DNA from: Lysobacter daejeonensis GH1-9
GTDB taxonomy: Bacteria > Pseudomonadota > Gammaproteobacteria > Xanthomonadales > Xanthomonadaceae
NCBI RefSeq assembly: GCF_000768355.1
Contig: NZ_AVPU01000001.1
Span: 186,001-250,000, forward strand
DNA: 64,000 nucleotides
Reading direction: 5' to 3'
The translations under genes and the position numbers were made by a program. The notes under the pieces were generated by a model. The model made no database searches, was not told the DNA's origin, and worked only from the letters and a program-made list of their open reading frames with translations. The first letter of the stretch is position 1; every line of letters starts with the position of its first letter. Shown here one piece after another: positions 1 to 8,251 of the stretch.

Positions 1-225
1 TGTGTACAACACCGGCGGAAATCCGCCGAAATCGTGGATGGTCTCTGGGCGAGCGCTGGCCATCACCCGCACGCCACGCGTCTGCCAGTGCGGCGATACC
101 ACCAGCACGGCGCGCACCCCTTGCAGCGACTGACCCAGCGCGCTCAGGCGCGGCCCCAGCAGGCCGGGCTCGACGGCGAACATCGGCGAGCCGTGGGACA
201 CGAACAGGGACGGGGCGGTGGTCAT
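1..225 (-). CDS. Class III extradiol ring-cleaving dioxygenase (DODA-type), N-terminal part only
   Basis: Only the first 75 codons lie in the window; the rest runs off the left edge. Read on the minus strand from the ATG at 223-225, the protein begins MTTAPSLFVSHGSPMFAVEP and later has SPHWQT and HDFGGFPP. This matches the N-terminus of the YgiD/4,5-DOPA-dioxygenase family, where the His of SHGSP and the His of SPHW help bind the active-site metal. A GAGGAT ribosome-binding site sits about six bases before the ATG. Family members open catechol-type rings or act on unknown aromatic substrates, so the substrate cannot be named here. The next gene is divergent. Confidence 0.8.
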   Translation of the reverse strand, partial: MTTAPSLFVSHGSPMFAVEPGLLGPRLSALGQSLQGVRAVLVVSPHWQTRGVRVMASARPETIHDFGGFPPVLYT

Positions 226-274
226 GGGGCATCCTCGACAGATGGCCCGCATGGAGCGGACCGTTGTAGTCAGT

Positions 275-297
275 GTAGGAGCGCGTAGCTGCGCGAC
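275..297 (+). repeat. Single GTAG-type REP-like palindromic element
   Basis: The stretch starts GTAGGAGCGCG, followed by a short arm and GCGCGAC. It resembles the GTAG-headed REP sequences (GTAGGAGC, short hairpin, GCGAC) scattered between genes in Xanthomonas, Stenotrophomonas and Pseudomonas genomes. It lies in the 105-bp gap between two divergent genes, which is a typical location. No transposase of the REP-associated type is present in the window. Only one copy was found by eye. Confidence 0.45.
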
Positions 298-330
298 AAA
301 TGCGGCTTCGGATGACGTAACGTTCCACCG

Positions 331-1365
331 ATGACTTCAATAGCCCCGCCATCGGCCACTCCGGTCGTGATCGCCCACCGCGGCGCCAGCGCGCTGCGAC
401 CGGAGCACACGCTGGGGGCGTATGCACAGGCGATCGCCGATGGCGCGGACTACATCGAGCCGGATCTGGTCATCACACGTGACGGTGTACTGGTGGCACG
501 CCACGAGAGTGAGCTCAGCGCCACCACCGACGTGGCATCGCATGCGGAGTTCACCTCCCGCCGCCGCCGACAGGTCATCGACGGCCACACGGTGGAAGGC
601 TGGTTCACCGAAGACTTCACCCTTGACGAGCTGAAAACGTTGCGCGTCCGCGAGCGTTTTCCCGCGTTGCGTTCCACCGCCCATGACGGCCGCTACCCGA
701 TCGCGACGCTGGACGAAGTGATCGCGCTGCTCGCCAGCGAGTCGGAGCGCGCGGGACGCAGCATTGGCCTGATTCCCGAGATCAAGCACCCCAGCCATTT
801 CCGGCGCCTTGGTTTGGCCATGGAAGACCGCGTGCTGGAGCGGCTGGGGGCGCATGCCTACACGCGCAGCGCACCGGTGGTGATCCAGTCGTTCGAGGTT
901 GGCAACCTGCGCTATCTGGGCGAACGCCTTGCAGGGCGCCCGAATATACGCCTGCTGCAATTGCTGGGGGCGCCGGACAGGTGCCCTGCCGACCAGGTCG
1001 AAGACGAGGGGTGTCGCCTGAGCTACGGCCAGATGATGGGGCCCCAGGGTCTGCGGGCGGTCGCGGAGTATGCGCAGGTGCTAGGCCCCCCGTCGCGCCT
1101 GGTCATTCCCGTCACGACGGAGGGCGCGTTGGGGACGCCGACTGCGCTCGTTCGCGACGCCCATGCCGTCGGTCTGCAGGTACAGCCTTACACCTTCCGC
1201 CCTGAGAACCACTTCCTGCCGCCTGCGCTGTGGCGGGGCGAGGATCCGCGCACCCTTAATCCCGAAGGTTCGATCGCCGAGATCCGAGCTTGTCTGGAGG
1301 CGGGCATCGACGGCTTTTTCACCGATGACCCGAGGTTGGGCCGAAGGGCCGTGGACGACCGCTGA
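331..1365 (+). CDS. glpQ: Glycerophosphodiester phosphodiesterase
   Basis: A 344-residue GDPD-family enzyme that splits glycerophosphodiesters into glycerol-3-phosphate and an alcohol. The family hallmark is at the N-terminus: AHRGASALRPEHT with catalytic His16 and Arg17, the metal-binding Glu43 and Asp45 in IEPDL, and the second catalytic His58 in ARHESEL. The C-terminus ends GIDGFFTDDP, the usual last strand of the TIM barrel. There is no signal peptide, so it is probably cytoplasmic, more like UgpQ in location although its length is closer to GlpQ. No clear ribosome-binding site precedes the ATG. It is separated from lexA by about 100 bases and is not obviously part of the SOS cassette. 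Confidence 0.88.
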   Translation: MTSIAPPSATPVVIAHRGASALRPEHTLGAYAQAIADGADYIEPDLVITRDGVLVARHESELSATTDVASHAEFTSRRRRQVIDGHTVEGWFTEDFTLDELKTLRVRERFPALRSTAHDGRYPIATLDEVIALLASESERAGRSIGLIPEIKHPSHFRRLGLAMEDRVLERLGAHAYTRSAPVVIQSFEVGNLRYLGERLAGRPNIRLLQLLGAPDRCPADQVEDEGCRLSYGQMMGPQGLRAVAEYAQVLGPPSRLVIPVTTEGALGTPTALVRDAHAVGLQVQPYTFRPENHFLPPALWRGEDPRTLNPEGSIAEIRACLEAGIDGFFTDDPRLGRRAVDDR

Positions 1366-1447
1366 TCCGTCGCCGTCGCGGCCGGTGAGACCGTCGGTCG
1401 GCAAGCTGGTCTGGCCCTGCCCTCGTTCACCCCATCGCGCCCGGTTA

Positions 1448-1463
1448 TGACTAATATTAGTCA
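1448..1463. promoter_or_regulatory. Probable LexA operator (perfect 16-bp palindrome)
   Basis: TGACTAATATTAGTCA is a perfect inverted repeat ending one base before the ATG at 1465, the most likely lexA start. Its position at the head of a lexA-imuA-imuB-dnaE2 cassette suggests an autoregulatory SOS box. It would overlap a possible -10 hexamer (TAATAT, 1452-1457), which would put the transcription start at or next to the ATG. The palindrome and location are directly visible; LexA binding is inferred. Confidence 0.7.
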
Positions 1464-1464
1464 C

Positions 1465-2082
1465 ATGAGCCTGACCGACACCCAACGCGCCATCCTCGAC
1501 TTCATCCGCCAGCGGGTGGAGGCCGATGGCGTGCCGCCTAGCCAGTTGGAGATCGCCGCCGCCTTCGGCTTCCGCCAGAACAAGTCGGCCAGCTACCACC
1601 TCAAGGCACTGGAAGATGCCGGTGCCATCGAGCGCGTGCCCGGCCAGGCGCGAGGCATCCGGTTGGTGGAACGGCGCCCACACCGTCGTGGTCGCCCCGA
1701 GCAGCTGCGCCTGCCGGTATTGGGCCAGGTGGCCGCGGGCACGCCCATCGGCGCCGACATCGGCAGCGACGCGGAGATCCTGCTCGACCGGGTGTTGTTC
1801 TCCCCCACCCCTGACTACCTGCTGCGGGTGAAGGGCGACTCGATGCGCGAGGACGGCATCTTCGATGGCGACCTGGTGGCCGTGCACCGCACCAATGAGG
1901 CCCGCAACGGCCAGGTGGTGGTGGCGCGGATCGACGGCGAGATCACTATCAAACGGCTGGAAATGCGCACCGGACACCTGCGGCTGCTGCCGCGCAACCC
2001 CGACTACACCCCCATCGAGGTGCCGCGCGGCGCCGACTTCGCCATTGAAGGCATCTACTGCGGCCTGGTGCGCCGGGGGTGA
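1465..2082 (+). CDS. lexA: LexA SOS repressor heading the imuABC cassette
   Basis: A 205-residue LexA. The N-terminal winged helix-turn-helix contains PPSQLEIAAAFGF and RVPGQARGI, and the C-terminal half is an S24 autoprotease. Cleavage would occur at Ala91-Gly92 (VAAG), with catalytic Ser126 in KGDSM and Lys163 in ITIKR. RecA bound to single-stranded DNA would trigger self-cleavage and release the SOS genes. I place the start at the ATG at 1465 (MSLTDTQ), as in LexA proteins generally; an in-frame ATG at 1447 would put the operator inside the gene. The downstream partners imuA, imuB and dnaE2 identify it as the cassette-linked LexA of xanthomonads; a second lexA beside recA is expected elsewhere. 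The stop overlaps the imuA start by four bases. Confidence 0.95.
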   Translation: MSLTDTQRAILDFIRQRVEADGVPPSQLEIAAAFGFRQNKSASYHLKALEDAGAIERVPGQARGIRLVERRPHRRGRPEQLRLPVLGQVAAGTPIGADIGSDAEILLDRVLFSPTPDYLLRVKGDSMREDGIFDGDLVAVHRTNEARNGQVVVARIDGEITIKRLEMRTGHLRLLPRNPDYTPIEVPRGADFAIEGIYCGLVRRG

Positions 2083-2807
2083 GCGTGGGCACGGTGATGC
2101 CCCTGGAAGCCCTGTTGGATGCCCGCCGTGTCTGGCGCGGGCAATCGCATGCGCCTCCCTCGTCCACGTGCCCCACCGGCCATGCCGAGCTGGATGCGGC
2201 GCTGCCCACCGGTGGCTGGCCGGAGGCAGCGTTGAGCGAGCTGCTGGTGCCCGCACCGGGCGTGGGCGAGTTGCAATTGCTATGGCCCACGCTGGCGCGG
2301 CTGTCGGCGCCGGCAAGCGGAGAAAGCGCTGCAGCGTTGGGCCATGCGACTGGCAAGGCATCCGGCAAGCGCCAGGCCGCAAGCTTCCTGCAAGCGGCAG
2401 ACGGGCGTGTCATCGCGGTGATCGCGCCGCCGTGGTTGCCCTATGCACCCGCTTGGCAGGCGGCGGGCGTGTACCTGCCCAACCTGCAGGTTGTGCGCTG
2501 CGACGGCCGCGATGCGCTGTGGGCCGCCGAGCAGTGCCTGCGCTCGGCCGCCTGCGCGGCGGTGCTGTGCTGGCCTTCGGGCGCCAACGACCGCGCCCTG
2601 CGCCGCCTGCAGGTGGCCGCCGAAACCGGGCAATGCCTGGGCTTCGCCTTCCGTGATCCACAGGCGGCGCGCAATCCGTCGCCGGCGGCGCTGCGTCTGC
2701 TGCTGCAAGGCGGGTCGTCAGAGGGCGTGCCGCCCCGTGTGCACGTGCTCAAGTGCCGCGGCGGTGCCGTCCCGGCGCACCCCATTCCCTTGCGCGCCGC
2801 GCATTGA
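2079..2807 (+). CDS. imuA: ImuA, RecA-like accessory protein of the translesion mutasome
   Basis: A 242-residue ImuA (also annotated as SulA-like). It shows a degenerate RecA fold: TGHAELDAALPTGGWPEAALSELL aligns with the start of the RecA core, but the P-loop region reads PAPGVGELQLL and has no GKT, so ATP binding is doubtful. In characterised systems ImuA works with ImuB and DnaE2 in damage-induced mutagenesis. The GTG start at 2079 overlaps the lexA stop as GTGA and implies coupled translation; an in-frame ATG at 2097 is an alternative. imuB follows after 12 bases. Confidence 0.88.
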   Translation: MSVGTVMPLEALLDARRVWRGQSHAPPSSTCPTGHAELDAALPTGGWPEAALSELLVPAPGVGELQLLWPTLARLSAPASGESAAALGHATGKASGKRQAASFLQAADGRVIAVIAPPWLPYAPAWQAAGVYLPNLQVVRCDGRDALWAAEQCLRSAACAAVLCWPSGANDRALRRLQVAAETGQCLGFAFRDPQAARNPSPAALRLLLQGGSSEGVPPRVHVLKCRGGAVPAHPIPLRAAH

Positions 2808-2819
2808 TGCGAGGCGCAT

Positions 2820-4304
2820 ATGCACTGGGCTTGTCTGCTGCTGCCGCAACTGGCGCTGGATGGCGTCCTCCGTCGCCACCCCGCCCCGCACGAACCGCTG
2901 GCATTGGTCACCGGGCCGATGCAGCGGCGCGTGCTGCATGCGGTGAACCCAGCGGCCAAGGCCTTGGGCCTACGCGCAGGCATGGGCTGGGCCGCGGCGC
3001 AGGCGCTGTGCACCGGCTTCGTCACCGTCGAGCATGACCCCGAAGCCACCGAGCGCCTGCGCCGGCTGCTGGCCGCATGGGCCTATGGCTTCAGCTCGCA
3101 GGTCAGCACCGACCTGCCGCACGCCATCGTGCTGGAGGTGGGTGGGAGCCTGAAGCTGTTCGGCCCATGGCCGCGTTTTGAAGCCCGCCTGCGCGAGGAA
3201 CTGCGCGCACTCGGCATCCGCCACCGCATCACCGTCGCACCCAACCCGCAGGCCGCCCGCGTGCTGGCCAACGTGGGCGATGGGTTGGCGTTGGACGAAG
3301 AAGGCCTGGTCGCCGGACTGGGTCGCATTTCCCTCGATCGCGCCGGTCTGGATCCCGCCGTGGCCACCGCCTTCTCGCGCATGGGGCTGCGCCGGTTGCA
3401 GCAGGTGTTCGCCCTGCCCCGCGACGGGCTGGCGCGACGCTTCACCAAGGACCTGCTGCCTTGGCTGGACACGTTGCGCGGCCTGCAGGACGCTCCCTTG
3501 CGCCATTACCGGCCGCCCGACCGTTTCGATGCGCGCATCGAGCTGGAGCAGGAGGTCGAGTCCAACCAGGCGTTGCTGTTTCCGCTGCGTCGCCTCACCG
3601 CAGACCTGGCCGCGTTCCTCGCCGGGCGCGACGGTGGCGTGCAACGCTTCGTGCTGCGGCTGGAGCACGATCGGCGCCCCGACAGCGAGGTCGTGGTCGG
3701 GCTGCTGACCGCCGAGCGCGAAGCAGCGGTGCTGTTTGAACTGGCGCGCGGACGCCTGGAGCAGGCGCGCGTGCCCGCACCCGTTCGAGGCCTGCGCCTG
3801 CTGGCGCGTGAGTTGCCCCCGTTCGTGCCTGCCCGCCGCGACCTCTTCGACCCGCGACCGCAACAGGCCGTGCCCTGGCTGCAACTGCGCGAACGCCTGC
3901 GTGCCCGCTTGGGCGATGGCGCCGTGCATGGCCTGGCCGTGCAGGCCGACCACCGGCCCGAACGCGCGTGGCGGCGGTTGGACGGTGACGTTGCGATGGC
4001 GGCGAAAGCGCCCGCTGCAGGGCGGCCGCGCACGCCTCTCCCCGCCGCCTCGACCACGGCAGTGTCCTACATGGATTCATGTCCGCATCTCCGGCCTGGC
4101 TGGCTGTTACCCGAGCCGCAGCCGTTGCCCGACAACGGCCTGCGCCTGCTCGCCGGCCCCGAACGCATCGAATCGGGCTGGTGGGACGACGAAGAGGCCC
4201 GTCGTGACTATTACCTCGTCGAAACCGCACAGGGCCAGCAGGCCTGGGCATGGTGCCCGGCGGGCGCGCATGGGCCCTGGACGCTGCATGGCTGGTTTGC
4301 ATGA
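2820..4304 (+). CDS. imuB: ImuB, catalytically dead Y-family polymerase and mutasome adaptor
   Basis: A 494-residue Y-family DNA polymerase homologue. The first catalytic Asp motif of DinB is replaced by [14 protein letters not shown], and the S-x-D-E motif is replaced by [13 protein letters not shown], so the metal-binding acids are missing. ImuB proteins recruit DnaE2 to the beta clamp; NQALLFPL around residue 250 could be the clamp-binding peptide. The C-terminus has the family signature [13 protein letters not shown] and ends [13 protein letters not shown] ribosome-binding site at 2811-2814 fits the ATG at 2820. The stop overlaps the dnaE2 start as ATGA. Confidence 0.92.
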   Translation: MHWACLLLPQLALDGVLRRHPAPHEPLALVTGPMQRRVLHAVNPAAKALGLRAGMGWAAAQALCTGFVTVEHDPEATERLRRLLAAWAYGFSSQVSTDLPHAIVLEVGGSLKLFGPWPRFEARLREELRALGIRHRITVAPNPQAARVLANVGDGLALDEEGLVAGLGRISLDRAGLDPAVATAFSRMGLRRLQQVFALPRDGLARRFTKDLLPWLDTLRGLQDAPLRHYRPPDRFDARIELEQEVESNQALLFPLRRLTADLAAFLAGRDGGVQRFVLRLEHDRRPDSEVVVGLLTAEREAAVLFELARGRLEQARVPAPVRGLRLLARELPPFVPARRDLFDPRPQQAVPWLQLRERLRARLGDGAVHGLAVQADHRPERAWRRLDGDVAMAAKAPAAGRPRTPLPAASTTAVSYMDSCPHLRPGWLLPEPQPLPDNGLRLLAGPERIESGWWDDEEARRDYYLVETAQGQQAWAWCPAGAHGPWTLHGWFA

Positions 4305-7300
4305 CACCGCACCTGCTGCCATCACCCACCCACTTCACTGCCGATCTCGCCCTGCAGAGGATCCAGACGCACGCCTGGCCCGATTATGTCGAACTGCACT
4401 GCCTGTCGGCCTTCAGCTTCCAGCGCGGAGCCTCGGTGGCGACGGAGTTGTTCGTGCGCGCGCGGGAACAGGGCTACAGCGCACTGGCCATCACCGACGA
4501 ATGCTCCCTGGCCGGCATCGTGCGTGCGTTCGAGGCTTCGCAGGAGACCGGCCTGCCCTTGATCGTGGGCAGCGAGATGCGGGTGGAAGGCGGCCCCAAA
4601 CTGGTGCTGTTGGTGGCCACGCAGGCCGGTTACACCGCGCTGTGCGGGCTCATCACCGCCGCACGCCGACGTGCGCCCAAGGGTGAGTACCGACTGCTGC
4701 GCGAGGATTTCGATCGCCCTGGCCTGGACGGATTGCTCGCGCTGTGGGTGCCGGATGAGTGCGATCTGCACGCTGGCGGCGCACCTGCGCTCCGCGTGTC
4801 CGCGGGTGGGAGTACTACCGACGCCCCCGTAGCGCTCTCCGCCGTTGACGCGACATCCGCCGAGCCCGTATCCAGCGATATCACACCGGACACGGCCACT
4901 TGGCTGCGCACCTGTTTCCCCGACCGCGTCTGGCTGGCGGTGGAGCTGCACCACGGCCCCAACGACGCCACGCGCCTGCAACAGCTGCTGGATCTCGCCA
5001 AGCGCTGTGGTCTCCCCCCCGTGGCCACCGGCGACGTGCACATGCACGTGCGCCGCCGCCGCGCCCTGCAGGACACGCTCACCGCCATCCGCCACCGTTG
5101 CACGCTGACCGAGGCCGGCGCCCACCTGTTCCCCAATGGCGAACGCCACCTGCGCACGCGCGAGGCACTCGCCGCCACCTACCCACCCGAACTGCTGCGC
5201 GAGACCCTGCGCATCGCCGAACGCTGCACGTTCCAGATGAGCCAGTTGCGCTACGAGTACCCGCGCGAACTGGTGCCCGAAGGCGAAACGCCCACGTCAT
5301 GGCTGCGCCAGCTGGTCACCGATGGCATCCCTGGAAGGTGGCCCGATGGTCCTGACCAGGAAACCATCGACAAGATCGAATACGAACTGGCGCTGATCGC
5401 CAAGCTCAAGTACGAATCGTATTTCCTCACGGTGCATGACATCGTCCGTTTCGCGCGCAGCCGCGGCATCCTGTGCCAGGGACGGGGCTCGGCGGCCAAC
5501 TCGGTGGTCTGCTATGCCTTGGGCGTGACGGCCATCGACCCGGTGCGTGGCAGCATGCTGATCGAGCGCTTCATCTCGGCGGAGCGCAACGAGCCGCCCG
5601 ACATCGACATCGACTTCGAACACGAACGCCGCGAGGAAGTGCTGCAGTACGTGTTCCAGCGCTACGGTCGCGAACGCGCCGCACTCACCGCCGTCGCCAT
5701 CAGCTACCGCGGTCGCAGCGCCATCCGCGACGTGGCCAAGGTGCTGGGCCTGCCGCCCGACCAGGTCAACGAACTGGCCGCCACCATGGATCGCTGGGGT
5801 GGCCACGCGCCCATCCCCGAGTACTTGCGTGAACGCGGCTTCGACCCCGATTCACCGTTGATGCAGCGGGTCATCGTCCTGACCACGGAGTTGATCGACT
5901 TTCCCCGCCACCTGTCGCAGCACCCCGGCGGTTTCGTCATTTCGGAGCACCCGCTGAGCACGTTGGTGCCGGTGGAAAACGCCGCCATGGACGACCGCAC
6001 CGTCATCCAGTGGGACAAGAACGACCTGGACACGATGAAGCTGATGAAGGTGGACTGCCTCGCGTTGGGCATGCTCACCGCCATCCGCAAGACGCTGGAC
6101 CTGCTGCGCCGGCACGACCGCGGCGACTACACCCTGGCCACCCTTCCTGCCGAGGACAAGGCCACGTACGACATGATCTCCCGCGGCGACACCGTCGGCG
6201 TTTTCCAGATCGAGTCGCGCGCGCAGATGGCGATGCTGCCGCGGTTGCGGCCACAGTGTTTCTACGACCTGGTGATCGAAGTGGCCATCGTGCGCCCGGG
6301 GCCGATCCAGGGCGACATGGTGCACCCTTACCTGCGCCGACGTAACGGGCAGGAGCCCATCGACTACCCGCCGAAGCTGGAGAAGGTGTTTGCGCGCACC
6401 TTGGGCGTGCCGTTGTTCCAGGAACAGGTGATGCAACTGGCCATCGTCGGCGCAGACTACACCGGCGGCGAAGCCGACAAGCTGCGCCGCGACATGGCCG
6501 CATGGCAGCGCCGCGGCGGCCTCGAGCCGCATCGCGAGAAGCTCACAGCAGGCCTGCTGCGCAACGGTTTTTCGCTGGAATACGCCGAGCGCATCTTCAG
6601 CCAGATCAAGGGATTCGGCGAATACGGTTTTCCCGAATCACATGCCGCCAGCTTCGCCCTGCTCAGCTATGCCAGCAGCTGGCTCAAGTGCCATGAAGGT
6701 GCGGCGTTCACCTGCAGCCTGATCAACAGCCTGCCGATGGGTTTCTACAGCGCCGACCAGTTGCTGCAGGACGCGCGACGCCATCGCATCCGCGTGTTGC
6801 CGGTGGATGTGCGCTACAGCGAGTGGGATTGCACGCTGGAGTTTCCCGCCATCCGGCTGGGGTTGCGCATGGTGCAGGGCTTCTCCGAAAGCGCCGCGCA
6901 CCAGTTGCACGCTGCCCGCCTGCGTCGCGCCTTCGCCGACGTGGATGACCTGTGCCGCCGCGCCGCCCTGGACGAGCGCCACCGCAGCCTGCTGGCCGAT
7001 GCCGGCGCGCTCAAGGCGCTGGTCGGGCACCGCCACCGCGCCCGCTGGGCCATCGCCGGCGTCGAGCCGCAACTGCCGCTGTTTGCCGACGCCGCGCCCA
7101 CGCCGGAGCGTGCCATTGCCCTGCCCATGCCCACCGCCGGCGAAGACATGGCGCTGGACTACGCCACCACCGGCACTACGCTGGGCCGCCACCCGCTGGC
7201 GATGATCCGCAAGGCGCTCACCGCACGACGCTGCAAGCGATCATCCGAGCTGGAGGCGCTGCCCCACGGCCGACGCGTGCGCACCGCGGGACTGGTCACG

Positions 7301-7555
7301 CTGCGCCAGCGCCCCGCCACCGCCAGCGGCGTCACCTTCGTGTCACTGGAAGACGAGGACGGCACCATCAACGTGGTGGTCTGGCGGCACCTGGCCGAAC
7401 GCCAGCGTCGCGTGTTCCTGGAGTCGCAGTTGCTGGTGGTCGAAGGCCGACTGGAGCGCCAGGACGGCGTGCAGCACCTGATTGCCGAGCGGATGGAGAA
7501 CGCCAGCGAACTGCTGGGCACGCTGGCCACAGGCGGTTCGCGCGACTTCCACTAA
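4301..7555 (+). CDS. dnaE2: Error-prone DNA polymerase III alpha subunit DnaE2 (ImuC)
   Basis: A 1084-residue C-family polymerase. A PHP domain ([17 protein letters not shown], then [15 protein letters not shown]) starts near residue 27. The palm carries [15 protein letters not shown] with catalytic Asp434 and Asp436. [15 protein letters not shown] and [20 protein letters not shown] are DnaE landmarks. A helix-hairpin-helix and an OB fold ([18 protein letters not shown]) close the protein. The start is the ATG at 4301, which overlaps the imuB stop by four bases. In the PHP region an Ala/Ser/Thr-rich insert of about 45 residues (DNA 4770-4900) looks like a disordered loop. The enzyme performs mutagenic lesion bypass during the SOS response. 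Confidence 0.95.
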   Translation: MTPHLLPSPTHFTADLALQRIQTHAWPDYVELHCLSAFSFQRGASVATELFVRAREQGYSALAITDECSLAGIVRAFEASQETGLPLIVGSEMRVEGGPKLVLLVATQAGYTALCGLITAARRRAPKGEYRLLREDFDRPGLDGLLALWVPDECDLHAGGAPALRVSAGGSTTDAPVALSAVDATSAEPVSSDITPDTATWLRTCFPDRVWLAVELHHGPNDATRLQQLLDLAKRCGLPPVATGDVHMHVRRRRALQDTLTAIRHRCTLTEAGAHLFPNGERHLRTREALAATYPPELLRETLRIAERCTFQMSQLRYEYPRELVPEGETPTSWLRQLVTDGIPGRWPDGPDQETIDKIEYELALIAKLKYESYFLTVHDIVRFARSRGILCQGRGSAANSVVCYALGVTAIDPVRGSMLIERFISAERNEPPDIDIDFEHERREEVLQYVFQRYGRERAALTAVAISYRGRSAIRDVAKVLGLPPDQVNELAATMDRWGGHAPIPEYLRERGFDPDSPLMQRVIVLTTELIDFPRHLSQHPGGFVISEHPLSTLVPVENAAMDDRTVIQWDKNDLDTMKLMKVDCLALGMLTAIRKTLDLLRRHDRGDYTLATLPAEDKATYDMISRGDTVGVFQIESRAQMAMLPRLRPQCFYDLVIEVAIVRPGPIQGDMVHPYLRRRNGQEPIDYPPKLEKVFARTLGVPLFQEQVMQLAIVGADYTGGEADKLRRDMAAWQRRGGLEPHREKLTAGLLRNGFSLEYAERIFSQIKGFGEYGFPESHAASFALLSYASSWLKCHEGAAFTCSLINSLPMGFYSADQLLQDARRHRIRVLPVDVRYSEWDCTLEFPAIRLGLRMVQGFSESAAHQLHAARLRRAFADVDDLCRRAALDERHRSLLADAGALKALVGHRHRARWAIAGVEPQLPLFADAAPTPERAIALPMPTAGEDMALDYATTGTTLGRHPLAMIRKALTARRCKRSSELEALPHGRRVRTAGLVTLRQRPATASGVTFVSLEDEDGTINVVVWRHLAERQRRVFLESQLLVVEGRLERQDGVQHLIAERMENASELLGTLATGGSRDFH

Positions 7556-7562
7556 GCGTCAC

Positions 7563-7600
7563 AAACGAAAACGGCCGCCCCTTTCGAAGCAGCCGTTTCG
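7563..7600 (-). terminator. Terminator of the HU-like gene, between convergent genes
   Basis: Read on the minus strand, AAACGGC and GCCGTTT pair around a roughly 15-base loop and are followed by a T-rich run (TTTTCGTTTG). It lies between the convergent dnaE2 and HU-like genes. A second near-perfect hairpin at 7608-7635 (GGAAAGGCC...GGCCCTTTCC) has no T-tract and may stall either strand. Confidence 0.6.
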
Positions 7601-7643
7601 CGGATTCGGAAAGGCCCGGAAAACCGGCCCTTTCCAGCGGTCA

Positions 7644-8057
7644 TCAGGCCGCGGCGTCCTTCAGCTTCTTCAGCGGACGCACCTTCACCTTGACGGTGGC
7701 CGGCTTGGCGGCGAACCACTGTTCTTCCTTGGTGAACGGGTTGATGCCCTTGCGCTTCGGCTTGGCCGGCACCTTCACCACGGTGATCTTCAGCAGGCCC
7801 GGCAGGGTGAACGCACCCGCGCCCTTCTTGTTGACGGAGGCAGCCACGACCTCTTCGAGCGAGCTCAGGATCTGGCGCACGTCCTTCGCAATCACGCCCG
7901 TCGCCTCGGACAGGTGGGCGACCAGCTGCGACTTGCTCAGCACTTCCTTGATCGACTTCGGTGCAGCCTTGGCGGCGGCCTTCGGTGCAGCCTTCTTGGC
8001 GGCCGGCTTCTTGGCGGCAGCCTTCTTCGGAGCAGCAGCTTTCTTCTTCGTTGCCAT
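7644..8057 (-). CDS. HU-family histone-like protein with lysine/alanine-rich N-terminal tail
   Basis: A 137-residue protein. Residues 1-35 are almost entirely Lys, Ala and Pro in AAKK/AAPK repeats, like the tail of eukaryotic histone H1 or AlgP. Residues about 36-137 are a divergent HU/IHF domain: KSQLVAHLSEATG, the GAFTLPGLLKI strand, and KPATVKVKVRPLKKLKDAA at the end. HU domains bind and bend DNA non-specifically; the tail should add electrostatic compaction. The ATG at 8057 is chosen because GGGGA lies five bases before it; an in-frame ATG at 8069 has no such site. It is transcribed away from the SMC-like operon. Confidence 0.88.
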   Translation of the reverse strand: MATKKKAAAPKKAAAKKPAAKKAAPKAAAKAAPKSIKEVLSKSQLVAHLSEATGVIAKDVRQILSSLEEVVAASVNKKGAGAFTLPGLLKITVVKVPAKPKRKGINPFTKEEQWFAAKPATVKVKVRPLKKLKDAAA

Positions 8058-8120
8058 CTTGTTCCCCATGGGACTCGGAAAAAACAGGTTGTTTGGTGCC
8101 AGTAACCCCTTGGCACTGCG

Positions 8121-8149
8121 AATGTAGGGCAACAATTGCGCGCCGCCAA
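8121..8149 (-). promoter_or_regulatory. Promoter of the HU-like gene
   Basis: On the minus strand, TTGGCG (8144-8149), a 17-base spacer and TACATT (8121-8126) form a good sigma-70 promoter. The leader to the ATG at 8057 would be about 57 bases. Confidence 0.55.
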
Positions 8150-8212
8150 GTCGTCCGGAGGGATTTTTTGCGGTTTTTTTCGCCGAAGGCGGGGTGCGGC
8201 ACCCTGCTGGCA

Positions 8213-8246
8213 TATGATTTGGGCACCACGATGCCCCCGAGGAAGG
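8213..8246 (+). promoter_or_regulatory. Possible -10 element and ribosome-binding site deciding the jetA start
   Basis: TATGAT at 8213-8218 is a strong -10 candidate, though no convincing -35 lies 17 bases upstream. GAGGAAGG at 8239-8246 is a near-ideal ribosome-binding site placed five bases before the TTG at 8252. The in-frame ATG at 8231 has no such site and would lie only a few bases after the predicted transcription start. Confidence 0.45.
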
Positions 8247-8251
8247 CCGGA

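Noticed and set aside
1447-1464. lexA starting at the upstream ATG at 1447
   Set aside because: It would translate the palindromic operator and add MTNISH before the MSLTDTQ start expected for this LexA type.
4250-4300. A longer dnaE2 start inside imuB
   Set aside because: The ATG at 4301 gives the usual ATGA overlap, and the upstream 17 residues do not fit the PHP-domain start.
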